A stretch of 64,000 nucleotides of DNA from Companilactobacillus hulinensis (GTDB lineage: Bacteria; Bacillota; Bacilli; Lactobacillales; Lactobacillaceae): assembly GCF_003946555.1 (NCBI RefSeq), contig NZ_RHOO01000005.1:62001-126000 (forward strand). Reading direction: 5' to 3'. Position numbers and translations under genes: made by a program. A model generated the notes under the pieces. It was given only the letters and a program-made list of their open reading frames with translations, did no database searches and was not told the DNA's origin. Positions 53,312-62,698 of this stretch are shown here, in pieces. Within the stretch, counting starts at the first letter, position 1. Every line of letters starts with the position of its first letter.

Positions 53312-54205
53312 ATGAATGTGAAGTGGACTAAATATAATAGTTTGGAACTATTAATGATTACCCTGGGGTGTGCCATCTATGCTTTTAGTTTGGATATGAT
53401 TTCTATTCCTAATGGGCTTGCTGATGGTGGGTTAAGTGGAATCACGTTGATTGTTCGATATTTCTTGCACATTAATCCTGGTGTGAGCACGTTGGTGCTT
53501 AACATACCATTGATATTAATTGGATTTCGATATTTGGGTAAGCGGGTCATGTTCTATACACTTTATGGAACTATTTGTTTGTCAGTATTTTTGTTGTTAT
53601 GGTCCAAACAAACTTTCATTGCTCCGTTACCACTAAAACATGATTTGGTATTATCATCACTTGCTGCCGGAGTGTTATCTGGACTCGGTATTGGACTAGT
53701 CTTTCGTTACAATGGGACCACTGGTGGTAGTGATATTATCGCACGAGTGGGACAGATGAAGTTCGGTATGTCGTCTGGTAAAGGAATACTGATTATGGAT
53801 TATATAGTATTGTTCTTATCACTGTCGTATTTGGACTTTTATCACATAATGTATTCATTGATTGTTAGCTTCGTACTAGCTAGAATGATTGATCTCGTTC
53901 AAGAAGGACCTGATCGTGCAAAAGCATTGTTTATTATCTCTGATCAATATGAAGAGATAGCTAAGTTGATTGATGTTACGCTTAGTCGTGGCTGGACGTA
54001 TCTGAATGCTGAAGGTGGCTATCAAAATGATGAGAAGAAAATTATTTATCTGATGATTCAACCACGTGAAGTACCGCAGTTAAAACGGTTGATTAGGTCA
54101 GTTGATGATAAGGCCTTTGTCACAGTACTCGATGCTCATGAAGTAATCGGGGAAGGTTTCAGTTATCAGCGAAAGAGATACCACGTTGGATTGCATAAAA
54201 AGTAA
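53312..54205 (+). CDS. YitT family membrane protein (DUF161/DUF2179)
   Basis: The 297-residue protein has five to six N-terminal membrane helices with the YitT signature SIPNGLADGGLSGITLI and GTTGGSDIIAR, then a cytosolic DUF2179 domain (about residues 205-290, SRGWTYLNAEGGYQNDEKKI and VTVLDAHEVIGEGF). The function of the family is not established. GGAGGGAAAAT precedes the ATG and a terminator follows, so it is monocistronic. Confidence 0.88.
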   Translation: MNVKWTKYNSLELLMITLGCAIYAFSLDMISIPNGLADGGLSGITLIVRYFLHINPGVSTLVLNIPLILIGFRYLGKRVMFYTLYGTICLSVFLLLWSKQTFIAPLPLKHDLVLSSLAAGVLSGLGIGLVFRYNGTTGGSDIIARVGQMKFGMSSGKGILIMDYIVLFLSLSYLDFYHIMYSLIVSFVLARMIDLVQEGPDRAKALFIISDQYEEIAKLIDVTLSRGWTYLNAEGGYQNDEKKIIYLMIQPREVPQLKRLIRSVDDKAFVTVLDAHEVIGEGFSYQRKRYHVGLHKK

Positions 54206-54221
54206 GAAAATAACTATGTTA

Positions 54222-54256
54222 GGCATCTAAATCGTAATTGGTTTAGATGCTTTTTT
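54222..54256 (+). terminator. Intrinsic terminator after the yitT-like gene
   Basis: GCATCTAAA and TTTAGATGC pair, followed by a T run. Confidence 0.82.
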
Positions 54257-54260
54257 GTAC

Positions 54261-54287
54261 AAAAAAGAACCCCCAAAAGGGAGCTCC
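54261..54287 (-). terminator. Intrinsic terminator for the immunity-like gene
   Basis: On the minus strand GAGCTCCC..GGGGGTTC is followed by TTTTTT. Pairing is short (CCC/GGG core). Confidence 0.45.
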
Positions 54288-54311
54288 AAAAATAAATTTC
54301 ACTATAAAATT

Positions 54312-54614
54312 CTATCTCTCACTCAAATCCAACAAGTTATTCTTAGGATCATGATACATAACAGAAGCAGTACCCATATCACGTAATTCACGCCACCAGT
54401 TATCTTGTTGAGTAGAGAAGTTAAGTTGTTCAGTAAGTCTAACGTAGTTCACAGCACTTGCTGTACGAGCAGCCAAGTCGTTCACGTCGGCACCATCTTC
54501 GATTCGTTTGTAAGCTTTCATCAATGGACCTTGCAAGCGAGTATTAGTAGTTGAGTTGTACAAATTGTGGATTAAGTTCTTTAATTGAGAAGTTTTATCT
54601 GTTGTTTCAGTCAT
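54312..54614 (-). CDS. Bacteriocin-immunity-like helical protein (EntA_Immun type)
   Basis: The 100-residue all-helical protein has the enterocin A immunity pattern: LKNLIHNLYN at the start, a central LMKAYKRIEDGADVNDLA helix pair, and an end with WWRELRDMGTASVMYHDP, like the LSEIGRTAG end of that family. Such proteins protect against pediocin-like bacteriocins at the membrane. No bacteriocin gene is adjacent, so it would be an orphan immunity gene. The ATG at 54614 is spaced from AAAGGTG. Moderate confidence; weak similarity only. Confidence 0.5.
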   Translation of the reverse strand: MTETTDKTSQLKNLIHNLYNSTTNTRLQGPLMKAYKRIEDGADVNDLAARTASAVNYVRLTEQLNFSTQQDNWWRELRDMGTASVMYHDPKNNLLDLSER

Positions 54615-54725
54615 ATCATTCACCTTTCTAAGTTATTAAATTCTACAATGTTAATTGTAACATTATCAGTTATCCGCTCAACCGGCTTGGCAGTAAGTCT
54701 AACAATAAGAAGACGGAGAATAGTG

Positions 54726-54995
54726 ATGAAAAAGAGATTAGTAGTATATCCAGCTATATTTGATGATTCAGAGAACAAAAAGGACGTCTACAGTGTAGAA
54801 TTTCCAGACGTACCTGATGCCTTAACATACGGCAATAGTTTAGCTGAAGCGCTAGACAGGGCACCAGAAGCATTAGGATTGTCATTGTATGAGCTCAAGA
54901 GTTTTCCCAAACCATCAGATGCAAACGAAGTCAGAAAGAATAACCCAAAGGCAATCGTAAATCTGGTAAGTGTAGATTTAGAAAAGCTTAAGTAA
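54726..54995 (+). CDS. HicB-like antitoxin family protein (orphan)
   Basis: The 89-residue protein has the HicB RNase-H-like fold pattern: LVVYPAIFDDSE, VYSVEFPDVPDALTYGNSL and EALDRAPEALGLSLYE. HicB normally neutralises the HicA mRNA nuclease. No HicA-sized frame with a ribosome site is adjacent (the upstream gap is about 110 bases), so it is an orphan or works with a distant partner. CGGAGA precedes the ATG. A terminator follows. Confidence 0.72.
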   Translation: MKKRLVVYPAIFDDSENKKDVYSVEFPDVPDALTYGNSLAEALDRAPEALGLSLYELKSFPKPSDANEVRKNNPKAIVNLVSVDLEKLK

Positions 54996-55004
54996 AAAAA
55001 ATAC

Positions 55005-55047
55005 AATCCACCAAGCGAGAATTTAATCTCACAAGGTGGATTTTTTT
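55005..55047 (+). terminator. Intrinsic terminator after hicB-like gene
   Basis: AATCCACC and GGTGGATT pair, with an inner GAG/CTC, followed by seven T. Confidence 0.78.
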
Positions 55048-55062
55048 ATACTTTAATAAAAG

Positions 55063-55209
55063 CCGGAGGAAGAAAGATATAAGACAGCTGCGAAAGTGGC
55101 GAAGCCACAGGACGAGCTTGGAGATTTGTGAAGCAAAGCTCCAAGTCGAGGTCCCAGACAAGGCTGGGACCGGTCCAGCAGCAGGCTTATATCTTTTTTC
55201 CGCAGGCGG
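55063..55209 (-). repeat. Family S structured intergenic element, copy S9 (- orientation)
   Basis: On the minus strand AAGATATAAG pairs with CTTATATCTT; hairpin 1 is GTCCCAG/CTGGGAC, hairpin 2 CTTGGAG/CTCCAAG with TTTG/CAAA, then CTCGTCC and a compact hairpin 3 GTGGC/GCCAC. Hairpin 1 has entirely different bases from other copies and stays paired. It lies beyond the opp terminator. Confidence 0.8.
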
Positions 55210-55230
55210 TCAATAGAACACAAACAAAAC

Positions 55231-55283
55231 AAAAAAGCTGAAGCACAAGGATAGGGAATTTATCCAAGTACTTCAGCTTTTTA
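55231..55283 (-). terminator. Intrinsic terminator of the opp operon
   Basis: AAAAAGCTGAAG and CTTCAGCTTTTT pair across a long loop; on the minus strand it ends in a T run, about 95 bases after oppA. Confidence 0.72.
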
Positions 55284-55377
55284 AGATTTCTAATCAATCA
55301 ATTAGCTATTTTTTATTATTATGTGTGTGTGTAATGCGGGAGAACAGCTAATCAATCATGAATAATGGGCCCATTGA

Positions 55378-57201
55378 CTACTTCAACTTAGAAGAAGTCA
55401 ATGTAAGGTTACTGTAGAATTCGTTGTTATCTGGGCTGATATCGAATCCTTTGACACGGTTGTTAACTGGTTGCCATGCATAGTTGAATTGTTCACCGAC
55501 AACACCAGCTTGTTCGTTCATGTATTCTTGCCATTCTTTGAATGTCTTAGTACGTGTATTATCGTTCCAAGCTGAAGAATCGTTCATCTTGTTGATCAAT
55601 TCTGTATTCTTTGCAGTAGCAAAGTGTCCCATGTTGAATGGTGCAGTATCACCATACAATTGTGATTGTGAAGGTTCTGATGATAGTGACCAAGCACCTA
55701 ACCAGAGATCCATCTTGTTTTGACTTGGCTTCTGTAATGTATCGTAGAAGCTATTCATTTCCATTGGTTTGCCGTTAGTGTACTTAACGTTCAAGCCAAC
55801 TTTGTGCCATTGTTGTAGATAATCTTGGTAAGTTGCTTCTGTAGTAGCACTACTTGTCATAGCACCGAAGTGGATAACGAGTTTCTTACCCTTTGGATCT
55901 GAACGCCACTTGCTGCCGTTACGTTTCTTGTAACCAGCTTCGTCAAGTAACTTGTTAGCTTTCTTAACGTTTAGTGGGTAACCCTTAGCATCCTTGTTGT
56001 AGTACTTCTTGAATACTGGTGGTAGCAATGTATTAGCACGCCACTTGATACCATTACCGAACTTGTTTGAGATTTGGTCAACGTTTAGAGCGTACATCAT
56101 AGCTTGACGTAGGTTCTTGTTAGCCATCTTCTTGTTTGGATCAGCAACGTTCTTACCAGTCTTAGTATCGTAGTGACCTAAGTTGAAGGCAAAGTAACTG
56201 TAACCTAGAGCAGGAGCACCGACCTTTGTGTAACCTTTAAGGTTCTTTAAGTTCTTGTAGTTTGTACCACCAAGAGCACCGGCAGCACTAGGAGCAACTG
56301 AATCATACTTCTTAGATTGAAGAGCCTTATCGATGTTATTCATTGAAACAACGTTCAATGTGATGTGACCGATTTGAGCTTTCTTTCCATAGTAGTACTT
56401 GTTAGGTGACCATGAAGTTGATTCACCTTCAACAACTTTATCAAGCTTGTAAGGTCCAACGAAGATAGGATCTTTACGAACTTGCTTAGCTGAAGCTAGT
56501 TTGGCGATTGGAACATCTTTGATGTAATCGTAAGGTTCAACAGTACCCCAGATGAATGAGTTACCAGAGAACTTCATACTTGGTGACATCTTCTTGAATT
56601 GGATAACGGCAACTTTACCAGTTTCACCGTCTGGGAATGTGATACCTGAGATAGTATCAGCAGTACCCTTGTGATATTCAGCCATACCAACGATATTCTC
56701 ATAATCAGATGAATATTGTTGTGTAACAGATTCCTTGTTACCTAAGACTTCATAAGCATATTCAATATCTTTAGCAGTAACAGGTGAGCCGTTTGACCAC
56801 TTAGCGTTAGAGCGAAGAGTGATAGTAGCAGTCTTTGCTTTACGATCAAGTTTTTGGTTAGCAAGTCCACCATCGATGATCTTGTAGTTCTTGTCAACGT
56901 TGAACAAGTTGTTTTGACCACCTGGGGCAAAAGCTTGTGCGTCTTCAGAGTTAGAAGCAAGAATTGGATCTGTGATACCTTGGAAAGGTGCGTTGTTAAC
57001 GATAGCTAACTTCAAAGTACCATTCTTTGTTGCGTTTTTGTTTGTAGCAGCTTTGTTCTTATAAGCTGTTGAAAGGTTAACTTTTTCAACTTTAGTAGAG
57101 TCTGAAGAAGAAGTCTTGCTGTTGTTAGAACAGCCGGCTAGTGTAAGTGCTGCTAGAAAAGTAACAGCAACTGTAGCTAACTTAGTTTTTGTTTTAACCA
57201 T
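55378..57201 (-). CDS. oppA: Oligopeptide ABC transporter, substrate-binding lipoprotein
   Basis: The 607-residue SBP family 5 protein has a lipoprotein signal with lipobox TLAGC (Cys24) and a serine-rich linker. NAKWSNGSPVTAKDIEYAYEV and a C-terminal peptide-binding lobe are typical OppA. It binds peptides outside the membrane and delivers them to OppB/OppC. CCAGGGGGG precedes the ATG. As the last gene of oppDFBCA, 120 bases after oppC, it may be made in excess through processing or a separate promoter in that gap. Confidence 0.92.
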   Translation of the reverse strand: MVKTKTKLATVAVTFLAALTLAGCSNNSKTSSSDSTKVEKVNLSTAYKNKAATNKNATKNGTLKLAIVNNAPFQGITDPILASNSEDAQAFAPGGQNNLFNVDKNYKIIDGGLANQKLDRKAKTATITLRSNAKWSNGSPVTAKDIEYAYEVLGNKESVTQQYSSDYENIVGMAEYHKGTADTISGITFPDGETGKVAVIQFKKMSPSMKFSGNSFIWGTVEPYDYIKDVPIAKLASAKQVRKDPIFVGPYKLDKVVEGESTSWSPNKYYYGKKAQIGHITLNVVSMNNIDKALQSKKYDSVAPSAAGALGGTNYKNLKNLKGYTKVGAPALGYSYFAFNLGHYDTKTGKNVADPNKKMANKNLRQAMMYALNVDQISNKFGNGIKWRANTLLPPVFKKYYNKDAKGYPLNVKKANKLLDEAGYKKRNGSKWRSDPKGKKLVIHFGAMTSSATTEATYQDYLQQWHKVGLNVKYTNGKPMEMNSFYDTLQKPSQNKMDLWLGAWSLSSEPSQSQLYGDTAPFNMGHFATAKNTELINKMNDSSAWNDNTRTKTFKEWQEYMNEQAGVVGEQFNYAWQPVNNRVKGFDISPDNNEFYSNLTLTSSKLK

Positions 57202-57321
57202 ATATTTTTCCCCCCCTGGAAATTTTTCGAATCTAAATGAGTTTGTGAGAAGCTAAGGATGCAATTGCAATGATGTAGGCATCACTTCTTTCAATTGTTG
57301 TCGGATATGATTTCAAAATAA

Positions 57322-58272
57322 TTAATCAGCAGCACCCTGACGTTGAGAAGCATCAGCTGAACGACGAACAACTTGGCCAACATAACTAATTGATAAACAA
57401 AGAATGATAATCAATAGTGCGGCAGGCAACCAAGTCCACCAGTATTGGGTAATGTTGTTAGGATCGTTAGCGTTAGCAATCAAAGTACCAAGTGATGGTG
57501 TGTGCATTGGAAGACCGAATCCCAAGTAAGATAGACCTGTTTCAACACCAATGTTTTCGGCGAATGATAATGTTGTATCGACGATAAGTAGTGATGAAAT
57601 GTTGGGCATGATCTCACTAAAGATGATCTTGAAGTTACCAGTACCAGAAGTCTTAGCTGCGGCAACGTAGTCTTTTTCAGATTCTGAAAGGGTACGTGAA
57701 CGAATCAAACGAGAAGTACCTTCCCAATAGAAGACTGAAAAGATCAGTGTCAACGTAATAGCGTTGTAGTTCTTGATGATAGTAACTAAAACAATGATCA
57801 TCATAGTCATTGGTAGCATCATCATGAAGTCATAGACACGTTGCATACCCCAGTCGATCAATCCGTTGAAGTAACCAGAGATAAGTCCCCAGCAGATACC
57901 AAATGTTGATGAGATAACGGTCAAGCCCATGGCAATACCGATAGAGTTCCTAGCACCAACGATCAATTGTTGAAAGATCGGACGTCCACCAGTGTCAGCT
58001 CCAAGTATGAAGCCGTTGGTTCCTGGTGCGGCATTGTAGTTCATGATGTCTGTTTCCATCATCTTGGGTGTATCGATAAATAGTGCGGCGATCATAACGA
58101 ACAAGATGAAGGCAACAATGATTACTAAGGCGACCATAGCTGGTTTATCAGCTTTGAATTCGTTCCAAACGATTCTGGCAGAAGAAGGAGTTGCTTCTCC
58201 TTTAGCCTCTTTAGAAAGTCGTTCCAAATCGGCTGCGGAAATTTTTGAATGTCTATTTAAACTTTCTTCCAT
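57322..58272 (-). CDS. oppC: Oligopeptide ABC transporter permease OppC
   Basis: The 316-residue permease has an extended cytosolic N-terminus (about residues 1-45), a first membrane helix, a large outer loop and the EAA motif AAKTSGTGNFKIIFSEIMPN (coupling helix to the ATPases). The fold and order match OppC. It starts 12 bases after oppB. Confidence 0.93.
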   Translation of the reverse strand: MEESLNRHSKISAADLERLSKEAKGEATPSSARIVWNEFKADKPAMVALVIIVAFILFVMIAALFIDTPKMMETDIMNYNAAPGTNGFILGADTGGRPIFQQLIVGARNSIGIAMGLTVISSTFGICWGLISGYFNGLIDWGMQRVYDFMMMLPMTMMIIVLVTIIKNYNAITLTLIFSVFYWEGTSRLIRSRTLSESEKDYVAAAKTSGTGNFKIIFSEIMPNISSLLIVDTTLSFAENIGVETGLSYLGFGLPMHTPSLGTLIANANDPNNITQYWWTWLPAALLIIILCLSISYVGQVVRRSADASQRQGAAD

Positions 58273-58284
58273 AATAAGGCCCCC

Positions 58285-59244
58285 CTATTCGATACGAATT
58301 CTAGGATCAACGATACTTAGGATGATATCTGAAAGTAGGGTACCTAGTAGATTCAAGATTCCGTAGATTAGAACTAATGCGGTGATAACTGTGTAGTCAC
58401 GGTAACTAATTGAGTTGATGAATAGTAGTCCCATACCTGGATATGAGAAGACGGTTTCGGTAAATAGCGAACCGTTTAACAATCCGGTAATTGAGTATCC
58501 AGCAAAGGCTGCAATTGGTAAGAGTGAGTTTCTAAAAATATGATGTCTATAAATGTCTTTTGAAGGAACACCCTTTGAACGAGCTGTTCTAACGTAATCA
58601 GAACGTTTGGCGTCGATAACTTCTGAACGAAGGTATTGAACAACGTTGACAGTTCCGAACAATGCACCCAAGATACCAGGTAAAAGAATGTGGTATAAAC
58701 GAGAAGCTGCCGACGAGAATCCTGGGCCAGCTGTCGCAGAGATAGAACCAGTTGTTGGGAACCAACCTAAGACGTAACCGAAGATCCAAACACCGATGAT
58801 CAAGATAACGAAGAATGGAATACAGTAAGTTACGTATGTGTAGATTCTGATAATTGAATCAGGTAATTTACCTTCATGTTTAGCAGCGTACATACCCATT
58901 GGTAAGGCGAAACAATAAGTTAAGATTGTTGTGAATACGGCTAACCAAAGAGTATTAACAGCACGACTACCGATCAATCTAGTAACAGGTTCTTGATATT
59001 GGTAACTGTTTCCTAGGTCACCGTGGAACAAGTGAACGACCCAGTTCCAATATTGTTGGTACCAAGGATCGTACAATCCGTTCATTTTCATCAAATGATG
59101 TAATTGAGCAGGATCGGCTTTTGGATTAATAGAACCAGTGAACGGATCACCGGGCATTGCTTTTGCTAAAAGGAAAACCAAAAGACTAAGAATAATAACT
59201 TCAGGAATCATAATTAAGATACGACGGAGAATTGTTTTCCACAT
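58285..59244 (-). CDS. oppB: Oligopeptide ABC transporter permease OppB
   Basis: The 319-residue permease has six membrane helices, the N-terminal family signature LAKAMPGDPF and the EAA coupling motif RTARSKGVPSKDIYRHHIFR (about residue 215). Together with OppC it forms the channel. TAATG overlaps the oppF stop by one base. Confidence 0.93.
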   Translation of the reverse strand: MWKTILRRILIMIPEVIILSLLVFLLAKAMPGDPFTGSINPKADPAQLHHLMKMNGLYDPWYQQYWNWVVHLFHGDLGNSYQYQEPVTRLIGSRAVNTLWLAVFTTILTYCFALPMGMYAAKHEGKLPDSIIRIYTYVTYCIPFFVILIIGVWIFGYVLGWFPTTGSISATAGPGFSSAASRLYHILLPGILGALFGTVNVVQYLRSEVIDAKRSDYVRTARSKGVPSKDIYRHHIFRNSLLPIAAFAGYSITGLLNGSLFTETVFSYPGMGLLFINSISYRDYTVITALVLIYGILNLLGTLLSDIILSIVDPRIRIE

Positions 59245-60215
59245 TATGCTTGCACCTCGCCTTCATGTTTAAGTTGTTCAGCCAAAGCTTCAGGTAAAGC
59301 AACTGAATGAGTTGGTGTGATTTGAACTAATGGATAAGCTAGACCATCTTTGTCGTAGTATTTGTCTTGTTGTTCACGATAGACTTCTTCGACTGCCAAA
59401 CGTTGAGCACGATGTTCTGCACGTTGACTAACGTTGGTTTCAGGAATAGCGGCTAATAGTCGTTTGGTATAAATATGCATTGGATGATTATAGATGTCAT
59501 CTCTAGTACCGATTTCAACCAAGCGTCCATTATTCATGATGGCGATGTTGTTACACATGTGTCTAACAACACCCAAGTCGTGAGAAATGAATAAGTAAGA
59601 AATATTGAACTCACGTTGGATCTTCTTCATAAAGTTGAGAACTTGTGCTTGAACGGATAAGTCCAAGGCAGATACAGGTTCGTCAGCAATGATTAATTTT
59701 GGATTAGTAGCAACAGCTCTAGCAACACCGATACGTTGTCTCTGACCACCAGAGAACTGGTGAGGATACTTATATAAAGCATCGGCATCAAGTCCAACAA
59801 TATCGAGTAGTTGGAGAACTCTTAATTTCTCAGAATCTTTATCGAGATGTTCGAAGTTTCTGAGTGGTTCAGCGATGATATCTTCAATTCTCTTACGTGG
59901 ATTCAAACTTGAAAGGGAATCTTGGAAGATCATCTGAACATCATGGTTGTAATCAAGACTCTTACGATTAGCCTTTTTGGTGATGTCCTTACCTTTGTAC
60001 ATGATCGATCCGCTAGTAACTTTTTCAAGTCCAACGACTGACTTACCAGTTGTTGACTTACCAGAACCAGATTCACCAACGAGTCCGTATGTTTCACCAG
60101 CTTCGATATTGAAGCTGATACCATCAACGGCATTGACTGAATCAGTAATACGGTTAAAGAATCCTGAACGGATAGGGTAGTGAACTTTTAAGTTTTTGAT
60201 TTCTACTAGACTCAT
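59244..60215 (-). CDS. oppF: Oligopeptide ABC transporter ATP-binding protein OppF
   Basis: The 323-residue ATPase has Walker A GESGSGKSTTGKS, signature FSGGQRQRIGVARA, Walker B LIIADEPVSALD and the C-terminal peptide-transporter extension. The order after OppD identifies it as OppF. Its ATG overlaps the oppD stop by four bases. Confidence 0.93.
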   Translation of the reverse strand: MSLVEIKNLKVHYPIRSGFFNRITDSVNAVDGISFNIEAGETYGLVGESGSGKSTTGKSVVGLEKVTSGSIMYKGKDITKKANRKSLDYNHDVQMIFQDSLSSLNPRKRIEDIIAEPLRNFEHLDKDSEKLRVLQLLDIVGLDADALYKYPHQFSGGQRQRIGVARAVATNPKLIIADEPVSALDLSVQAQVLNFMKKIQREFNISYLFISHDLGVVRHMCNNIAIMNNGRLVEIGTRDDIYNHPMHIYTKRLLAAIPETNVSQRAEHRAQRLAVEEVYREQQDKYYDKDGLAYPLVQITPTHSVALPEALAEQLKHEGEVQA

Positions 60216-61225
60216 GCGGTTGCACCTCCCATTTCATCTGGAAATGAGAATGATTGATAGCAAGTACAACGAACATTGTGTCCAGCTTCAACCTCATGCA
60301 TTACAGGTTCTTTTTCATGAACGTCTGCTGGAATCCAAGGAATTCTTGGTGCAAAACGATCACCGGTACTTGGCATCTTTTGTAATGAAGGAACGTTACC
60401 TTTGATGACGTATAATTCATCATCTTCTTTATCAAGTTGAGGCATCGATCTCAGTAGTGAACGAGTGTAGGGATGCTTTGGCTTGTCAAAGATCTGTTCA
60501 GCTGATCCATCTTCAACGATTTGACCAGCATACATAACAGCAACTCTGTCGGCTGTTTCAGCAACAACTCCCAAGTCATGGGTGATCAAGATGATTCCGG
60601 CGTGGTTCTCCTTTTGGATATCACGTAAAACATCTAGGATCTGAGCTTGAATAGTAACATCCAAGGCTGTAGTTGGTTCATCAGCGATGATCAAGTCTGG
60701 CTTGCAGGCGATAGCAATCGCGATGATAACACGTTGTCTCATACCACCGGACAACTCATGTGGAAATTGGTGAGCTGTACGTTTGGGATTGACGATACCA
60801 ACTTGATCTAGTAGTTCTAGAACACGTTGATGCTTTTGTTCAGCGGTGAAATCAGTGTGGTAATTCATAACTTCACTGATTTGATCTTCAATTCTCTTCA
60901 ATGGATTCAAAGCTGAAAGTGGATCTTGAAAGATCATACCGATCTTAGCTCCACGGAATTGGTTGTATCCATTTTCGTCAAGTGTTAATAGGTTGGTACC
61001 TTCGAAGTTAACTTCTCCAGAAATTTTTGTTTCTGATGGATCATGTAGACCCATGATGGTCGTAGCTAATGTGCTTTTACCACAACCTGACTCACCGACG
61101 ATCGCAAGAATTTCATCACGATGTACTTCCAAATTGATATGTGAGATAGCATCGTAATACTTGCCATTGATCTTAAATGAGGTACTTACGTCTTTAATGT
61201 CTAAAAAATTTGTTTCGGCCCCCAA
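60212..61225 (-). CDS. oppD: Oligopeptide ABC transporter ATP-binding protein OppD
   Basis: The 337-residue ATPase has Walker [14 protein letters not shown], signature [14 protein letters not shown], Walker [13 protein letters not shown] and a C-terminal region with Cys-rich [10 protein letters not shown] typical of OppD/DppD (iron-sulfur or oligopeptide C-terminal domain). The start is TTG with CAGGAGGGGAT upstream. It is first in oppDFBCA. Confidence 0.93.
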   Translation of the reverse strand: MGAETNFLDIKDVSTSFKINGKYYDAISHINLEVHRDEILAIVGESGCGKSTLATTIMGLHDPSETKISGEVNFEGTNLLTLDENGYNQFRGAKIGMIFQDPLSALNPLKRIEDQISEVMNYHTDFTAEQKHQRVLELLDQVGIVNPKRTAHQFPHELSGGMRQRVIIAIAIACKPDLIIADEPTTALDVTIQAQILDVLRDIQKENHAGIILITHDLGVVAETADRVAVMYAGQIVEDGSAEQIFDKPKHPYTRSLLRSMPQLDKEDDELYVIKGNVPSLQKMPSTGDRFAPRIPWIPADVHEKEPVMHEVEAGHNVRCTCYQSFSFPDEMGGATA

Positions 61226-61325
61226 GAAATCCCCTCCTGATTTTTTATTTATCTCTGATTCTCCCTAGTCACGTTTAAGTGGCATACACACAAATATTCG
61301 AATTGAGATTTAGTAATTGGTAATG

Positions 61326-61354
61326 ATTATAGTTAATTTAATTTTAATTTACAA
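61326..61354 (-). promoter_or_regulatory. Promoter of the opp operon
   Basis: On the minus strand TTGTAA (61349-61354), 17 bases and TATAAT (61326-61331) precede a leader of about 100 bases before oppD. The 61355-61550 stretch holds no gene. Confidence 0.6.
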
Positions 61355-61552
61355 CCCCATTTATTAAAGAAATATTAAAAATATTAATTAAACAATATAG
61401 GTACAAATTGCCTTATTAGTGTTGATTTGACGCAGTGTATACAGCTTCAAATGGTTGTAACCGTTGCCGTTGCCGACTTAAGGGCTGATTTACTTCTAAT
61501 AATTGGAGGGCGGAATGTGCCTGGATTTTTGATTTTAATTTGATCTTAGAGA

Positions 61553-61595
61553 GTAAAAAAAATACTCATACAATTTGTATTGGTATGGGTATTTC
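61553..61595 (-). terminator. Intrinsic terminator downstream of the HAD gene
   Basis: AAATACTCATAC pairs with GTATGGGTATTT (one mismatch or G-U); on the minus strand it ends in eight T. Confidence 0.7.
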
Positions 61596-61633
61596 TCTAA
61601 TAATTGGTGTTTTATTTAATTTTGGTTTTGGTT

Positions 61634-61788
61634 GTCGCTTCCGGTTACGATAAATTCGACCTGCTGTGGGGACCGATTCCAGCCAAGGTCTGGAATCTCG
61701 ATTTGAAGCTTTGCTTTGCAAATCTCCAAACTCGTCCTATGGCTTCGCCATTTTCACAGCTAGTCAAATTTATCGTAACCTCCAGCTG
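61634..61788 (+). repeat. Family S structured intergenic element, copy S10 (+ orientation)
   Basis: CGGTTACGATAAATT and AAATTTATCGTAACC close it. Hairpin 1 TTCCAG/CTGGAA, hairpin 2 TTTG..TTTGC/GCAAA..CAAA, CTCGTCC and compact hairpin 3 ATGGC/GCCAT follow. It is antisense to the 3' side of the HAD gene, between it and its terminator. Confidence 0.8.
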
Positions 61789-61893
61789 GTTTGATGTTTA
61801 ATTTGATAATCTTTGTAGGTGATACGTTAACATTCGAAAATTAAAATTAATTAATGTGCTCGTCATCTCAGTCTTGAGAGCTAAGTTATTCCT

Positions 61894-62550
61894 CTATTTA
61901 AATAGACTTATTGCCTCTTCCAAGCTGTCCAATACAGCCACTGCTTGTTTGATCAATTCTGGATCTGGCTGTATTAGATCTGGAACGATTACTACGTCAA
62001 TTTTGGCTGCTATTGCTGATTCAATGCCACTAGGGGAATCTTCAAAGATGACGGCTTCACTTGCTTTGGCATTGGTTACTTGTAAGGCGTGCAGGTATAT
62101 ATCAGGAGCTGGTTTGTTGTTTTTTACGTCATTCCCACTTATTAAGTCGGTGAAATAATCCTTGATACCGGTGTTTTTGACGTTAAGTGTAATGACGTCT
62201 TTTGTAGCGGAGGATGTCACATAGCTTGCGATGTTTTGTACTTGTAGACATTTAAGTAAGTCTAGTGTTCCTGGTTTAAGATCTGCTTCACCAGCTATGA
62301 TTTTATCATTATAGAGTTGTATGGATTCATCAAAGATTCGTTCTCCTAGCTCTTTATCGCCAGCCACTTGTTGCAGTAGTTTCTTGGTATGTGGGAATCC
62401 TTTGGCGATGTAATTTTGATTGTCTTCTTTGGTGAATGGAAAGCCGTATTTGGCTAGAACTGTTTTGCGTGCTGAGTAGTACAGTCCCTCGGTGTCGATC
62501 AATATGCCATCCATATCGAAGAATACGAACTTTTTATTTTTTAGGTCCAT
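61894..62550 (-). CDS. HAD-family phosphatase/beta-phosphoglucomutase-like
   Basis: The 218-residue HAD hydrolase has motif I FFDMDGILIDTE (nucleophile Asp), motif II VTSSA, the lysine in NKPAPDIYLHA, and motif IV FEDSPSGIESA. The helical cap and the KPAPDIY block place it with beta-phosphoglucomutase-like HADs (subfamily IA), but substrate specificity cannot be told. AAGGAGATTCC precedes the ATG. It is a single gene. Confidence 0.88.
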   Translation of the reverse strand: MDLKNKKFVFFDMDGILIDTEGLYYSARKTVLAKYGFPFTKEDNQNYIAKGFPHTKKLLQQVAGDKELGERIFDESIQLYNDKIIAGEADLKPGTLDLLKCLQVQNIASYVTSSATKDVITLNVKNTGIKDYFTDLISGNDVKNNKPAPDIYLHALQVTNAKASEAVIFEDSPSGIESAIAAKIDVVIVPDLIQPDPELIKQAVAVLDSLEEAISLFK

Positions 62551-62652
62551 TTTGGAATCTCCTTTTGTTAATAGTAGAGACTATTGAAATTTTTTAATAT
62601 AAATAATCTTATTCTGCCTTGATTGTACACTAGTATTTAAGTGTTTAAGCCG

Positions 62653-62682
62653 TAAAAAAGAACCCCCGCAGGAGTTCTTTTG
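62653..62682 (-). terminator. Intrinsic terminator after the CAP-domain gene
   Basis: AAAAGAAC and GTTCTTTT pair around a CCCCGCAGGA loop; on the minus strand it ends in TTCTTTTTTAC. Confidence 0.65.
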
Positions 62683-62698
62683 GTTTTCATATTACATA

